A DNA stretch of 64,000 nt from Marivita sp. GX14005 (GTDB lineage: Bacteria > Pseudomonadota > Alphaproteobacteria > Rhodobacterales > Rhodobacteraceae): NCBI RefSeq assembly GCF_023370775.1, contig NZ_JAMCCQ010000002.1, forward strand, positions 722,059 to 786,058. Reading direction: 5' to 3'. Of this stretch, positions 52,090 through 61,982 are shown piece by piece. A program made the position numbers and the translations under genes. Numbering within the stretch: position 1 is the first letter of the stretch; each line of letters opens with the position of its first letter. The notes under the pieces were generated by a model. That model searched no databases and was not told the DNA's origin. It saw nothing but the letters and a program-made list of their open reading frames with translations.

Positions 52090-52522
52090 GATGAAATCCT
52101 TTCACGTAAATTTGAGATCGATGGAGAAACGCCTCTGCGATTAATCGGTTCCGCGCCACTGCGCGTCGAAGGCGAGGGCTTGGAAACGCCGATCACGCAC
52201 GGGGTGGAACCGTCGCGCGGGCTGTGGTAGCATTCATCAAAAGATCGGCCGCAGCGCCGGCATGGCAGAGCAGAGTCAAATTGACCGTGAATCACCCAAA
52301 GCGCCTACGGGCGGCCTGTCGGTGTTTCTAGTGCTATGCGGGCCGCGCGCCGCAACATCTCGGTGTTTTGGCGAAATTCCGCGAAAAATCGCGCGAAACG
52401 GCCTATATTTGGTGGTCAAACCGCGTTTTTTTCGTGACGTTGCTGTGTCAGATCGGTAATACTGGCCGAAATTGGCGCAGGAAATGCCTCGAACGGGGCG
52501 AAAACAGCAGGCGGATTGGAAA
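52090..52522 (+). other. 433-bp upstream region of ftsZ
   Basis: Two GANTC sites (GAGTC at 52273-52277 and GAATC at 52289-52293), which are targets of the CcrM methylase in Alphaproteobacteria, lie 16 bp apart. A promoter-like pair follows (separate entry). No gene is seen here; I find no strong hairpin. Confidence 0.55.
52434..52462 (+). promoter_or_regulatory. candidate ftsZ promoter
   Basis: GTGACG (52434-52439) and TAATAC (52457-52462) with a 17-bp spacer, 61 bp before the ftsZ start. It fits a sigma-70 promoter with a weak -35. Confidence 0.5.
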
Positions 52523-54166
52523 ATGACTTTGAACCTTTCGGTGCCCGGACACGAAGAACTGAAACCCCGTATCACCGTGTTCGGTGTCGGCGGGGCCGGT
52601 GGCAACGCGGTGAACAACATGATCGAAAAGGCGCTGGATGGTGTCGATTTCGTCGTAGCGAATACCGATGCGCAGGCGCTCCAGCAAAGCCAGTCGCAAA
52701 GCCGGATCCAGCTTGGCGTGAAGGTGACCGAAGGGTTGGGCGCAGGTGCGCGCGCCTCCGTGGGGGCAGCGGCGGCCGAGGAGAGCATCGAACAGATCGT
52801 CGATCACCTGGCGGGCGCGCATATGTGCTTTATCACCGCAGGCATGGGCGGCGGCACCGGCACCGGCGCGGCGCCGATCATCGCGCAGGCGGCGCGGGAA
52901 TTGGGCGTGCTGACGGTCGGCGTGGTCACCAAGCCGTTCCAGTTCGAAGGCGGCAAGCGGATGCAGCAGGCCGAAGACGGCGTGGAGGCGCTGCAGAAAG
53001 TCGTCGATACGCTTATCATCATCCCCAACCAGAACCTCTTCCGTCTGGCGAATGAAAAAACCACATTCACCGAAGCCTTCTCGATGGCCGATGACGTGCT
53101 CTATCAGGGCGTGAAGGGCGTGACCGACCTGATGGTGCGTCCCGGTCTTATCAACCTCGATTTCGCCGATGTGCGCGCCGTCATGGACGAGATGGGCAAG
53201 GCGATGATGGGCACCGGCGAGGCCGATGGCGAGGATCGCGCGATCCAGGCCGCCGAGAAGGCCATCGCCAACCCGCTGCTCGACGAGATCAGCCTGCGCG
53301 GCGCGAAGGGCGTTCTCATCAACATCACCGGCGGGCACGATCTGACCCTGTTCGAGCTGGACGAGGCTGCGAACCGCATCCGCGAGGAAGTGGATAGCGA
53401 CGCCAACATCATCGTCGGCTCGACGCTTGACGACGGCATGGAAGGCCGGATGCGCGTCAGCGTCGTAGCCACCGGCATCGATGCGACCGATGTGAACACC
53501 GAAATCCCGGTGCCGCGCCGTTCGCTGGCAACCCCGCTGACCCAAACCGTCAAGGTCGAGGAGCAGGCGCGGACCGAGCGCGAGGAGCCGATGCCGCAGC
53601 CCGCCACCGCGCGGGTCGCCGAGGCGGCGGAAGAGCCGTCGCTCTTCGAGCGAGCCGAGACCGAGCGCGCTGCCGCTGAAGAGCAGATGGAGACCATCTT
53701 CGACCGCGACGAGCCGCAATATCAACAGCAGGACGCCGTTGACGACGATGGTCTGCCAATGCCGGCTTATCAGCCGCAGGTCGCCGAGTTCAGCCCGCGC
53801 CAGGACAGCATCGAGGCCGATCCCGAACAGTTCGTCGCCCCGCGCGCACCGGCCCCCGGCACACCGAGCGCCGAAACGCTGGCGCGTCTGCAGGCGGCAG
53901 CTTCCCGTGCGCGCCCTGCGCCCGGCGCAGCCCGTGCGCCGCAGGTCGAGCCCGAGCCGGCCGACAGCGAGCGGCCGCGCTTCGGAATCAATTCGCTCAT
54001 CAACCGGATGACCGGCCATCAGCACGGCGCCGAAGGCCAGGTGCGCCGGACCGCGCAGCCTCCAATGCAATCGCGCGCGGCACCTGCTCCGGCGCCGGAA
54101 CCCGAGGCGGACGAGGATCAGGAACGGATCGAAATCCCGGCCTTCCTGCGGCGACAAGCCAACTGA
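52523..54166 (+). CDS. ftsZ: cell division protein FtsZ
   Basis: A 547-residue tubulin-like GTPase that forms the Z ring. GTP loop GGGTGTG at 109-115, the tubulin-like NTDAQAL, and the T7 loop [12 protein letters not shown] are present. A long Pro/Ala/Glu-rich linker (about residues 330-530) precedes the conserved C-tail [12 protein letters not shown] that binds FtsA. The linker is longer than in E. coli, as usual in Rhodobacterales. The ATG at 52523 is chosen over an upstream in-frame start. Confidence 0.96.
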   Translation: MTLNLSVPGHEELKPRITVFGVGGAGGNAVNNMIEKALDGVDFVVANTDAQALQQSQSQSRIQLGVKVTEGLGAGARASVGAAAAEESIEQIVDHLAGAHMCFITAGMGGGTGTGAAPIIAQAARELGVLTVGVVTKPFQFEGGKRMQQAEDGVEALQKVVDTLIIIPNQNLFRLANEKTTFTEAFSMADDVLYQGVKGVTDLMVRPGLINLDFADVRAVMDEMGKAMMGTGEADGEDRAIQAAEKAIANPLLDEISLRGAKGVLINITGGHDLTLFELDEAANRIREEVDSDANIIVGSTLDDGMEGRMRVSVVATGIDATDVNTEIPVPRRSLATPLTQTVKVEEQARTEREEPMPQPATARVAEAAEEPSLFERAETERAAAEEQMETIFDRDEPQYQQQDAVDDDGLPMPAYQPQVAEFSPRQDSIEADPEQFVAPRAPAPGTPSAETLARLQAAASRARPAPGAARAPQVEPEPADSERPRFGINSLINRMTGHQHGAEGQVRRTAQPPMQSRAAPAPAPEPEADEDQERIEIPAFLRRQAN

Positions 54167-54189
54167 AACAGCGTTTAATCGCTTGCAAG

Positions 54190-54220
54190 ACGCCCTCGGT
54201 TTCGGGGGCGTTTTCTTTTT
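54190..54220 (+). terminator. intrinsic terminator after ftsZ
   Basis: CGCCCTCG pairs with CGGGGGCG (one G-T pair) and is followed by TTTTCTTTTT. It lies 24 bp after the ftsZ stop. Confidence 0.85.
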
Positions 54221-54297
54221 GGGAACAACAGCTTGATAGGATAGGCAGGATTCCGCTCATGGCGTGCCGAGCCGTGTTTCAGCCCGTTACAATCTTT

Positions 54298-54308
54298 GAT
54301 TTGAGGCC
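54298..54308 (+). repeat. GATTTGAGGC motif in the lpxC leader
   Basis: A 10-bp match to the direct repeat seen in the murB-ddl gap. It lies 73 bp before the lpxC start. Function not known. Confidence 0.3.
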
Positions 54309-54370
54309 GCTCCGGGCGGTTTGATACACCCTCTGCGAAACGGGTCCGACAAAAGCGATCCCGTAACCGC

Positions 54371-54376
54371 AGAGGG
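54371..54376 (+). promoter_or_regulatory. ribosome binding site of lpxC
   Basis: AGAGGG, about four bases before the TTG at 54381, decides this start: no ATG lies in a suitable place. Confidence 0.65.
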
Positions 54377-54380
54377 TCTT

Positions 54381-55304
54381 TTGCAGACAACCGTTCAATC
54401 CGCCGTCCAGTTTCAAGGCACCGGTCTGCACACCGGGCGCCCGGTGACGATGACCATATGCCCGGCCCCGGCCGATCATGGCATCGTCTTCGAACGCAGC
54501 GACATTCGCCTTGGCAACGCGCGGATTCCGGCGCTTTGGGATCGGGCCCATCATTCGCCGCTCTGCACGATGATCGTGAACGAGGCCGGCCTTTCGGTAT
54601 CGACCATCGAGCATGTGATGGCAGCGCTCGCGGGCTGCGGGGTCCACAACGCGCTGGTTCGGGTCGATGGCCCGGAAGTGCCGGTGCTCGATGGCAGCGC
54701 CGCGCCTTTCGTGCGCCGGATCATGGCCGCCGGTGTGACGCGCCTTTCCGCCCCGATCCGGGTGATCGAGATCCTGAGCACGGTCGAGGTGCATACTGCA
54801 CAAGGCTGGGCGCGGCTTGCGCCGGGGCCGGGGCTGACGATGGAGTTCCACATCGATTTCGAAGCCCGAGCGATCGGACGGCAAAGCAAGTCGCTCGATC
54901 TGCGCAATGGCACTTTCGTGCGCGAGCTGTGCGACAGCCGCACCTTCTGCCGCGCCTCGGATGTGGACGCGATGCGCGCCGCCGGAAAGGCGCTTGGCGG
55001 GACGATGGAAAACGCCGTCGTCGTCGATGACGACCGGGTGCTGACGCCCGGCGGTCTGCGCCACGCGGATGAGGCCGTTCGGCACAAGATGCTCGACGCG
55101 CTCGGCGATCTGGCACTGGCGGGGGCGCCGATCCTCGGCCATTACGAAGGCCACAAGGCAGGACATACCCTGACGAACATGCTCCTGCGCGAGGTTTTTG
55201 CGACGAAGGGCGCCTACCGCGTCCGCGATTGCGATCTGGCGCTCGCGGCGCGCTTGCCGGGTGCCGGTGTCGATATGGCAGAGGTGCCTGCCGCCGTCGC
55301 ATGA
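54381..55304 (+). CDS. lpxC: UDP-3-O-acyl-N-acetylglucosamine deacetylase, UUG start
   Basis: A 307-residue zinc enzyme for the committed step of lipid A synthesis. The zinc ligands are His78 (STIEHVMAAL), His235 and Asp239 (HKMLDALGD), and the catalytic His262 is in GHKAGH. The family start QTTVQSAVQFQGTGLHTG is encoded from TTG at 54381 after AGAGGG. The longer frame from 54321 adds an atypical 20 residues. A UUG start lowers output, which suits an enzyme that must be tightly controlled. Confidence 0.93.
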   Translation: MQTTVQSAVQFQGTGLHTGRPVTMTICPAPADHGIVFERSDIRLGNARIPALWDRAHHSPLCTMIVNEAGLSVSTIEHVMAALAGCGVHNALVRVDGPEVPVLDGSAAPFVRRIMAAGVTRLSAPIRVIEILSTVEVHTAQGWARLAPGPGLTMEFHIDFEARAIGRQSKSLDLRNGTFVRELCDSRTFCRASDVDAMRAAGKALGGTMENAVVVDDDRVLTPGGLRHADEAVRHKMLDALGDLALAGAPILGHYEGHKAGHTLTNMLLREVFATKGAYRVRDCDLALAARLPGAGVDMAEVPAAVA

Positions 55305-55427
55305 ACCGTGCGGCGGGATCGGGGCGGGTTTGCTGTGCAAAGGCGTTTTGCCTCCCGATTTTCTGTGCTAGGACCGGAGCGAACAAGTGGCATCAATAGC
55401 CGCGGCGGTTTTGGATAGGTGACGGGC

Positions 55428-56282
55428 ATGGCAGCGGGCAGATACGCGAAAGCTGTGATCGGAGCGGCGCTTCTGGCGGCAACGCTTGCGGCGTGCGGCG
55501 ACGGGGAGCGTCCGGGCTTCGGCCCCGGCGGCGTGCCGATCGAGAATTTCACCGCCGAACAGATCTACGAACGCGGCGAATTCGAGCTGGAGCGCAAGGA
55601 TCCCAAGGATGCGGCCTTCTACTTTTCCGAGGTCGAACGGCTCTATCCCTATTCGGAATGGGCCAAGCGCGCGCTCATCATGCAGGCCTATGCCTATCAC
55701 CAGCATGAAGACTACGAGAGCAGCCGGGGCGCGGCGCAGCGCTACATCGATTTCTACCCGGCGGATGAGGATGCGGCCTATGCGCAATATCTTCTCGCGC
55801 TCAGCTACTATGATCAGATCGAGGAAGTGGGCCGCGATCAGGGGCTGACCTTCCAGGCGCTGCAAGCCTTGCGCACGGTGATCGAACGCTACCCGGACAG
55901 CGAATATGCGCGCTCCGCCGTGCTGAAATTCGATCTGGCTTACGATCATCTGGCTGCCAAGGAAATGGAGATCGGACGCTATTACCTGCGCCGCGATCAT
56001 TACCCGGCGGCGATCAACCGTTTTCGCGTTGTGGTGGAGGATTTCCAGACCACGACCCATACCGCGGAGGCGCTGCACCGTCTCGTCGAAGCCTACCTAT
56101 CGCTCGGCCTGACGGCAGAGGCGCAGACCGCAGGCGCGATCCTCGGCTATAACTACCGCTCGACTGAATGGTATCAGGACAGCTACGCGCTGCTGACGGG
56201 GCAGGGGCTGGAGCTTCGGGCGACGGGCGACAACTGGCTGGCGCAGGTCTATCGTCAGATGGTCCGGGGCGAGTGGTTGTAA
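55428..56282 (+). CDS. bamD: outer membrane assembly lipoprotein BamD
   Basis: A 284-residue lipoprotein of the BAM complex with a lipobox ending LAAC (lipidated Cys) and TPR-like helices (AFYFSEVERLYPYSEWAKRALI and AQRYIDFYPADEDAAYAQYLLALSYYDQI). It helps insert outer-membrane proteins. The ATG at 55428 is preferred over GTG at 55419. Follows lpxC, as in many Alphaproteobacteria. Confidence 0.93.
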   Translation: MAAGRYAKAVIGAALLAATLAACGDGERPGFGPGGVPIENFTAEQIYERGEFELERKDPKDAAFYFSEVERLYPYSEWAKRALIMQAYAYHQHEDYESSRGAAQRYIDFYPADEDAAYAQYLLALSYYDQIEEVGRDQGLTFQALQALRTVIERYPDSEYARSAVLKFDLAYDHLAAKEMEIGRYYLRRDHYPAAINRFRVVVEDFQTTTHTAEALHRLVEAYLSLGLTAEAQTAGAILGYNYRSTEWYQDSYALLTGQGLELRATGDNWLAQVYRQMVRGEWL

Positions 56283-56315
56283 GGGGGGCGGGCGCCGCCG
56301 CCCGTCCTGCGTTCT

Positions 56316-57968
56316 ATGCTGCGCACGCTTGATATCAGGGACATGCTTATCATCGACCGGCTGGAGCTCGAATTCCAGCCGGGCCTCAACGTGCTGACCG
56401 GGGAAACCGGCGCAGGTAAGTCGATCCTGCTCGATTCTCTCGGCTTCGTGCTGGGCTGGCGCGGGCGGGCCGAACTGGTGCGCAGCGGCGCGGCGCAGGG
56501 TGAGGTGACGGCCGTGTTCGATCTGCCCGCCGGCCACGCGGCCCGCCGCGTTCTGACCGAGGGCGGCTTCCCCGATAGCGATGAATTGATCCTGCGACGC
56601 GTCAACTCCGCCGAGGGGCGCAAGACCGGCTGGATCAATGACCGCCGGGCAAGTGGCGAGATGCTGCGCGCGCTGTCCGAAACGCTGGTTGAGCTGCACG
56701 GCCAGCATGACGATCGCGGCCTGCTCGATCCCAAGGGCCATCGCGCGCTTCTGGATGAATTCGCCGGCCATGACGGGTTGCTTGCCGAGACACGTTCGGC
56801 TTGGCGCGCCCTGTCGAGCGGTCGCAAGGCCGTGCAGGACGCCGAAGCGGCCTACACCGCCGCGCAGGCGGAAGAGGAATTCCTGCGCCACGCCGTCGCC
56901 GAATTGGACAAGCTTTCCCCCGAGCCGGGCGAGGATGCCGAACTCGACGCGCGCCGCCGCATGATGCAAGGGGCGGAGCGAATTCGCGAGGATATCGCCC
57001 GCGCGGCGCAGGCAATGGGACTCGACGGCGCGGAAGGCGCGATGGGCGATGCGTTGCGCTGGCTCGAAGGGGCGAGCGATGGCGCGGACGGGCGGCTCGA
57101 CGCGCCGCTGGGCGCGCTCGCGCGCGCGATGGCGGAGCTTGACGAGGCAACGCGCGGCGTTGCCGATTGTCTCGATGCGCTGGAATTCGATCCGTCAGAG
57201 CTGGAAGCGACCGAAGAGCGGCTTTTTGCGCTGCGCGGTCTGGCGCGCAAGCACAGTGTCGCGCCCGACGATCTTGCCGGTCTGGCCGATGAGTTGCGCG
57301 GCAGGCTCGATGCGCTCGATCAGGGGGCGGACCGGATGAGCGATCTGCAAGCCACGCTGCGTGCGCTCGAGGCGACCTATGACGAGGCGGCCGAGGCGCT
57401 GCATCAAAGCCGAGTTGAAGCCGCCGGGCGGCTCGACAAGGCGGTCTGTGCGGAACTGGCGCCGCTCAAGATGGAACGCGCCGTGTTCGTCACCGAGATC
57501 GCGGATGGCCAACCCGGCCCGGACGGGCGCGACAGCGTGGCCTTCGCCGTCGCTCCGAATCCCGGCGCACCGGCTGGCCCCATCGGCAAGATCGCCTCGG
57601 GCGGTGAACTCAGCCGCTTCCTGCTGGCGCTCAAGGTTTGCCTGTCGGAACGCCGCGACGCCGGGATCACCATGATCTTCGACGAGATCGACCGCGGCGT
57701 CGGCGGCGCGACCGCCGATGCGGTGGGCCGGCGGCTCGCCGCGCTGGCGCGGGACGGGCAGGTGCTCGTCGTCACCCACTCGCCGCAGGTCGCGGCGCTC
57801 GGCGCGCATCACTGGCGCGTGGAAAAACGCATCGCGCAGGACCAGACCCTGTCGACCGTCGTGCCGCTCGATGCGCCCGCCCGCGAGGGCGAGATCGCGC
57901 GGATGCTCTCGGGCGACACCATCACCGAGGAAGCCCGCGCAGCCGCGCGCGCACTGCTCGCGGGGTAG
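56316..57968 (+). CDS. recN: DNA repair protein RecN
   Basis: A 550-residue SMC-like ATPase for double-strand break repair. Walker A LTGETGAGKSILLDSL (29-36), the family motif ELHGQHDDRGLL, coiled-coil arms, signature SGGELSRFLLALK, and Walker B MIFDEIDRGVGG are present. Length and order are normal. Confidence 0.95.
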   Translation: MLRTLDIRDMLIIDRLELEFQPGLNVLTGETGAGKSILLDSLGFVLGWRGRAELVRSGAAQGEVTAVFDLPAGHAARRVLTEGGFPDSDELILRRVNSAEGRKTGWINDRRASGEMLRALSETLVELHGQHDDRGLLDPKGHRALLDEFAGHDGLLAETRSAWRALSSGRKAVQDAEAAYTAAQAEEEFLRHAVAELDKLSPEPGEDAELDARRRMMQGAERIREDIARAAQAMGLDGAEGAMGDALRWLEGASDGADGRLDAPLGALARAMAELDEATRGVADCLDALEFDPSELEATEERLFALRGLARKHSVAPDDLAGLADELRGRLDALDQGADRMSDLQATLRALEATYDEAAEALHQSRVEAAGRLDKAVCAELAPLKMERAVFVTEIADGQPGPDGRDSVAFAVAPNPGAPAGPIGKIASGGELSRFLLALKVCLSERRDAGITMIFDEIDRGVGGATADAVGRRLAALARDGQVLVVTHSPQVAALGAHHWRVEKRIAQDQTLSTVVPLDAPAREGEIARMLSGDTITEEARAAARALLAG

Positions 57969-58040
57969 ATCCTCCTTGGAGCCATAGGGCGCTTCGGGTA
58001 AGCCTTGAGAAACGATTGGTTTTTCGAAGGACCGCCCGGC

Positions 58041-59717
58041 ATGTCGCAGATCTTGCGGGACCAGTGGCTTTCCCTGCGCCGCCAGGCCGCGCGCGGTTGG
58101 GACGTTCTGCGCCGCAAGGGGCCGTCGCAATTCCAGTTCTGGCTCATCGCGCTGATGATCGGCATCGCCGCAGGCGCCGCGGCCACGCTCTTCCGCCTCG
58201 CGATCACCGCGTTGCAGACCATCGCATATGGCACGCCAAGCGTGACGACGATCCACAGCTATGCCGAAAACCTGCCTTGGTGGATGTTGCTCGCGATCCC
58301 CACACTGGGCGGGCTGGCGGTGGGGATCATCATCCATTACTTCACCCCCGACGGTCGGGTGCGCGCGGTTGCCGACGTCATCGAGGGTGCCGCGCTCAAT
58401 GATGGGCGCGTCGAAAGCAAGGCGGGGATCGCCTCCGCCATTTGCTCCTGGATCACGCTGTCTACGGGCGGCAGTTCGGGGCGCGAAGGCCCCGTGGTGC
58501 ATATCGCGGCGCTGATTTCCTCGTGGGTGTCCGACACGATCCGCGCCGATGGCGTGACCGGGCGCGACTTGCTGGGCTGCGCGGTCGCCGCCGCGGTCTC
58601 GGCCAGTTTCAACGCCCCCATCGCCGGGGCGCTTTTCGCGCTGGAAGTCATCTTGCGCCACTTCTCGGTGCATGCTTTCGCGCCCATTGTGGTTGCCAGC
58701 GCGGCCGGCACTGTCATCAATCGCCTGATGTTCGGCGATGTCACCGAGTTTTCGCTCGCCGGCACGACGACGGTCGAGTTCTATCTCGAATTGCCGGCCT
58801 TTTTCCTCCTGGGGCTGGTTTGCGGCCTCGTTGCCGTGGCGATGATGCGCGCGGTGTTTGTCGCCGAGGATTTCGGCACGGACATGCAGCGGCGTCTGTC
58901 CTTGCCGCTTCTGCTGCGCCCGGCCTTGGCGGGGGTGCTTCTGGGCGCGCTGGCGGTCTGGTTTCCGCATATCATCGGCGTGGGCTATGAGACGACCTCG
59001 CGTGCCCTGACCGGCGCGCTGCTTTGGCACGAAGCCGTGGTCTTCGCCATGCTCAAGGTCGCCGCCGTGGCGATCACGCTCGGCGGGCGGATGGGCGGCG
59101 GGGTATTCTCGCCCTCGCTCATGGTCGGCGCGCTGACCGGGCTCGCTTTCGGCCTCGTCGCGACAGGGCTATTCCCGGAGAATTCCGGCAGCGCCACGCT
59201 TTACGCGCTCGCCGGCATGGGCGCGGTCGCTGCCGCCGTTCTGGGGGCGCCGATCTCCACGACGCTGATCGTCTTCGAACTGACAGGGGACTGGCAGACC
59301 GGGCTGGCGGTGATGGTGTCGGTCTCCATGTCGACGACCGTTTCGGCGCGCCTTGTGGATCGGTCCTTCTTCCTGACGCAACTCGAACGCCGCCGCGTGC
59401 GTCTGTCGGCCGGCCCGCAAGCCTATCTGCTGGCCATGTTCCGCGTTCAGGGCGTGATGCGCAAACCCGATGCGCCCAACGCCGCCGACGAGGAAACCTG
59501 TCTGACGATGATCGAGCAGGGGCTTTACGTCCAGGCGCAAGCCACGCTGGAAACCGCGCTGCCGCTGCTCGACAAATCGGGTGTGGCCTTCCTGCCGGTG
59601 GTTCGGCTCGACGAAGAGGCGGAAAAGCCGGTCCTGCTCGGCGCGCTCTTTCATGTCGATGCGCTCAAGGCCTACAACTGCGCGCTGGCCGCGACTGCGG
59701 AGGAAGAGCACCGCTGA
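58041..59717 (+). CDS. ClC family chloride channel or transporter
   Basis: A 558-residue protein with the ClC core. The GREGP motif carries the gating glutamate (SSGREGPVVHIAAL), and GGRMGGGVFSPSLMVGA is the second selectivity segment. A C-terminal tail of about 100 residues could hold a CBS-type domain, but it is weak. It may exchange chloride and protons. The ATG at 58041 is chosen; an upstream TTG is possible. Confidence 0.9.
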   Translation: MSQILRDQWLSLRRQAARGWDVLRRKGPSQFQFWLIALMIGIAAGAAATLFRLAITALQTIAYGTPSVTTIHSYAENLPWWMLLAIPTLGGLAVGIIIHYFTPDGRVRAVADVIEGAALNDGRVESKAGIASAICSWITLSTGGSSGREGPVVHIAALISSWVSDTIRADGVTGRDLLGCAVAAAVSASFNAPIAGALFALEVILRHFSVHAFAPIVVASAAGTVINRLMFGDVTEFSLAGTTTVEFYLELPAFFLLGLVCGLVAVAMMRAVFVAEDFGTDMQRRLSLPLLLRPALAGVLLGALAVWFPHIIGVGYETTSRALTGALLWHEAVVFAMLKVAAVAITLGGRMGGGVFSPSLMVGALTGLAFGLVATGLFPENSGSATLYALAGMGAVAAAVLGAPISTTLIVFELTGDWQTGLAVMVSVSMSTTVSARLVDRSFFLTQLERRRVRLSAGPQAYLLAMFRVQGVMRKPDAPNAADEETCLTMIEQGLYVQAQATLETALPLLDKSGVAFLPVVRLDEEAEKPVLLGALFHVDALKAYNCALAATAEEEHR

Positions 59718-59725
59718 TCGCGCGC

Positions 59726-59768
59726 CCGTTTGCGCCCCCGCAAACGGTTTGATGCGTCAGCGCATCAA
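59726..59768. repeat. double-hairpin intergenic element (family B), copy after clc
   Basis: CCGTTTGCG-CCCC-CGCAAACGG (59726-59747) and TTGATGCG-TCAG-CGCATCAA (59749-59768), both perfect. They lie between convergent ClC and DUF427 genes, and the pair has the same GTTTGCG and GATGCG stems as copies 1 and 3. Confidence 0.8.
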
Positions 59769-59773
59769 GCGCC

Positions 59774-60115
59774 TCAGACCTGCTCCACCGCTACGCCATC
59801 GGCATCGAAAGCCAGCATCCCGGCAATGCCGGCCGCCTCGGGCTTCGGCGCCTCGTAACTCCAGACAGCGTTTTGCAGCACCGTGCTTTTCGACACGATA
59901 TCGTAATACCGCGCCTCCCCCTTGAGCGGGCAGGTCGTCCGATGCTCCGACGCATCGAGAAACGCCATGGCCACATCGGCCTTCGGAAAATAGACAACCG
60001 GTTTCAGATCGCCCTCGCTCAGTTTCACCGCGTTCCGGCTTTCCGCGATCACAGCGCCGCCAGCGCGCACGACCCAAGTTCCCGCGGCTTGCGTGATCTC
60101 GATCCTGTCATTCAT
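59774..60115 (-). CDS. DUF427 protein
   Basis: A 113-residue protein with the DUF427 motifs VIAESRNAVKLSEGDLKPVVYFP and CPLKGEARYYDI. The fold is a small beta barrel. Its function is unknown. It follows the aminopeptidase gene on the same strand. Confidence 0.85.
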   Translation of the reverse strand: MNDRIEITQAAGTWVVRAGGAVIAESRNAVKLSEGDLKPVVYFPKADVAMAFLDASEHRTTCPLKGEARYYDIVSKSTVLQNAVWSYEAPKPEAAGIAGMLAFDADGVAVEQV

Positions 60116-60157
60116 CCTTCGTTCCCCTCGATGATGTTTCTGTCCGGCCCGCTCCGT

Positions 60158-61939
60158 TCAGATCGCCGCACAGACCCGGCGCAGCCACGTCGCCTCATCA
60201 CCCCCGACCAGCGGGCCGATCCGGTCCAGAACCTGCGTATGATACGCGTTGAGCCAGTCGCGCTCCGCCGCGCTCAACAGCGCGACATCGATTAACCTCG
60301 TGTCGATGGGAGTATAGGTCAGAGTTTCGAAAGACAACATCTCGGGCACCGTTTGCTCCGGCAGGCGCGGGGCAGGGCGCACCGCCACGAGATTCTCGAT
60401 CCGCACCCCGAAAGCGCCCGGCTTGTAGAACCCCGGCTCGACCGACAGGATCATCCCCGGATCGAGCGCAACCTCGCCCGTCCGGGCAAGCCGCTGCGGT
60501 CCTTCATGCACGCTCAGGAACGACCCGACACCATGGCCCGTGCCATGGGCGTAATCCATCCCGTGTTCCCAAAGCGCGGCCCGCGCCAGCGCATCGAGAT
60601 CACGCCCGGCCAGACCTTTCGGCCAGCGAAGCCGCGACAGGGCGATCAGACCCTTGAGCACGAGCGTGAAGGCGCGCCGCTCCTCCGCACCGGCATCGCC
60701 GATCTGCACCGTGCGAGTGATATCGGTCGTGCCATCGACATATTGCCCGCCGCTATCGACAAGCAGCAGCCCAGTGTCCACCTTTCGGTCAGTGCGTTGC
60801 GTCACCCGGTAATGCACGATGGCGCCATGTGGCCCGGCGCCCGCGATGGTATCGAAACTGATATCGCGCAACTCCCCGGTTGCCGCGCGCTCGGCCTCGA
60901 GCCGCCGGACCACGTCGATCTCGGTCACGCTGCCGAGCGGTTGCGCGTCGAGCCAGCACAGAAACCGCACCATCGCCGCCCCGTCGCGCAGATGCGCGGC
61001 CCGCGCGCCGGCAAGCTCCGCCTCGGTCTTGCGCGCCTTCGGCAAGGCGCAGGGATCGCGCCCTTCCACCGTTTCGATCCCCTCTGCGGTCAATGTATCG
61101 ACCACAAACAGCGGACAGCCCGCCGGATCGACCCGCACCGGCCCCGTCAATGTCGTCAAACCGGCGCGGAACCCCTCTACCGGCAACACCCGCACCTTTG
61201 GGCCAAGGTGATCTCGAATCCCCTCGATTTTCGCTTCATCGACGAAAAGATCGACCTCCCCCGAGGCGTAGAGCAGGGCGAAACTCTGAACGAAAGGCGT
61301 GCGCGGCAGGTCACCGCCGCGAATGTTGAGCAGCCAGCAAATACTGTCCGGCGCCGTCAGGACCGCGCAGGTGGCCTGACCCAACTCCCCGGCGAGCCGG
61401 GCGATCTTTTCCTCGTGCCGCTCACCGGTCAATTCCGGCGGCTGCACGAATGCCGGCTCCGCGGGGCGCGCGGGCCGATCCTGCCAGATGCGATCGACAA
61501 GGTTGTCCACGCGCCGCAAACCGATCGTGCCGACCTCCTCCTGCAACGTGCGATATTGCGACAGCGTCACCAGCGCCGGATCGAACCCGATGCTGCTTCC
61601 GTCCGGGGCATGCTCGGCAATCCAGGCCCCAAGCGAGACCTCCGGCCAATCGACCGGCGTGAACAGGTCGGCCACCTGATCGCGCACCTGCGTGCGATAG
61701 CGCCCGTCAACGAAAACCCCGGCCTCGTCCCGAAGCACGACGCAATGGCCCGCAGACCCGGTGAACCCGGTCAACCAAGCGAGCCGCTCGTCGCGCGCGG
61801 CGACATATTCGCCCTGATGCACATCCGCGCGCGGGATGATATAACCGTCCAGCCCTTCACGCTCCATCTCCTCGCGCAGAGCCGCAAGGCGCGGCGGCCC
61901 CTGCTCGGGCCGGGCGGTTTCGCTGAAACTCTGAAACAT
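60158..61939 (-). CDS. Xaa-Pro aminopeptidase (aminopeptidase P, M24)
   Basis: A 593-residue, three-domain M24B enzyme. The catalytic domain holds metal ligands in LLLVDSGGQYVDGTTDITRT (two Asp), GTGHGVGSFLSVHEGP (His), and ILSVEPGFY and GVRIENLV (two Glu). It removes N-terminal residues next to proline. The ATG at 61939 follows a GAGG; a GTG at 61951 is the alternative. Confidence 0.92.
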   Translation of the reverse strand: MFQSFSETARPEQGPPRLAALREEMEREGLDGYIIPRADVHQGEYVAARDERLAWLTGFTGSAGHCVVLRDEAGVFVDGRYRTQVRDQVADLFTPVDWPEVSLGAWIAEHAPDGSSIGFDPALVTLSQYRTLQEEVGTIGLRRVDNLVDRIWQDRPARPAEPAFVQPPELTGERHEEKIARLAGELGQATCAVLTAPDSICWLLNIRGGDLPRTPFVQSFALLYASGEVDLFVDEAKIEGIRDHLGPKVRVLPVEGFRAGLTTLTGPVRVDPAGCPLFVVDTLTAEGIETVEGRDPCALPKARKTEAELAGARAAHLRDGAAMVRFLCWLDAQPLGSVTEIDVVRRLEAERAATGELRDISFDTIAGAGPHGAIVHYRVTQRTDRKVDTGLLLVDSGGQYVDGTTDITRTVQIGDAGAEERRAFTLVLKGLIALSRLRWPKGLAGRDLDALARAALWEHGMDYAHGTGHGVGSFLSVHEGPQRLARTGEVALDPGMILSVEPGFYKPGAFGVRIENLVAVRPAPRLPEQTVPEMLSFETLTYTPIDTRLIDVALLSAAERDWLNAYHTQVLDRIGPLVGGDEATWLRRVCAAI

Positions 61940-61982
61940 GGCAAGCCTCACTGCAAGGCACCGCGGAAACCGGGTTCCCGTG

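Noticed and set aside
52448..54157. 569-codon minus-strand frame over ftsZ
   Set aside because: Shadow of ftsZ.
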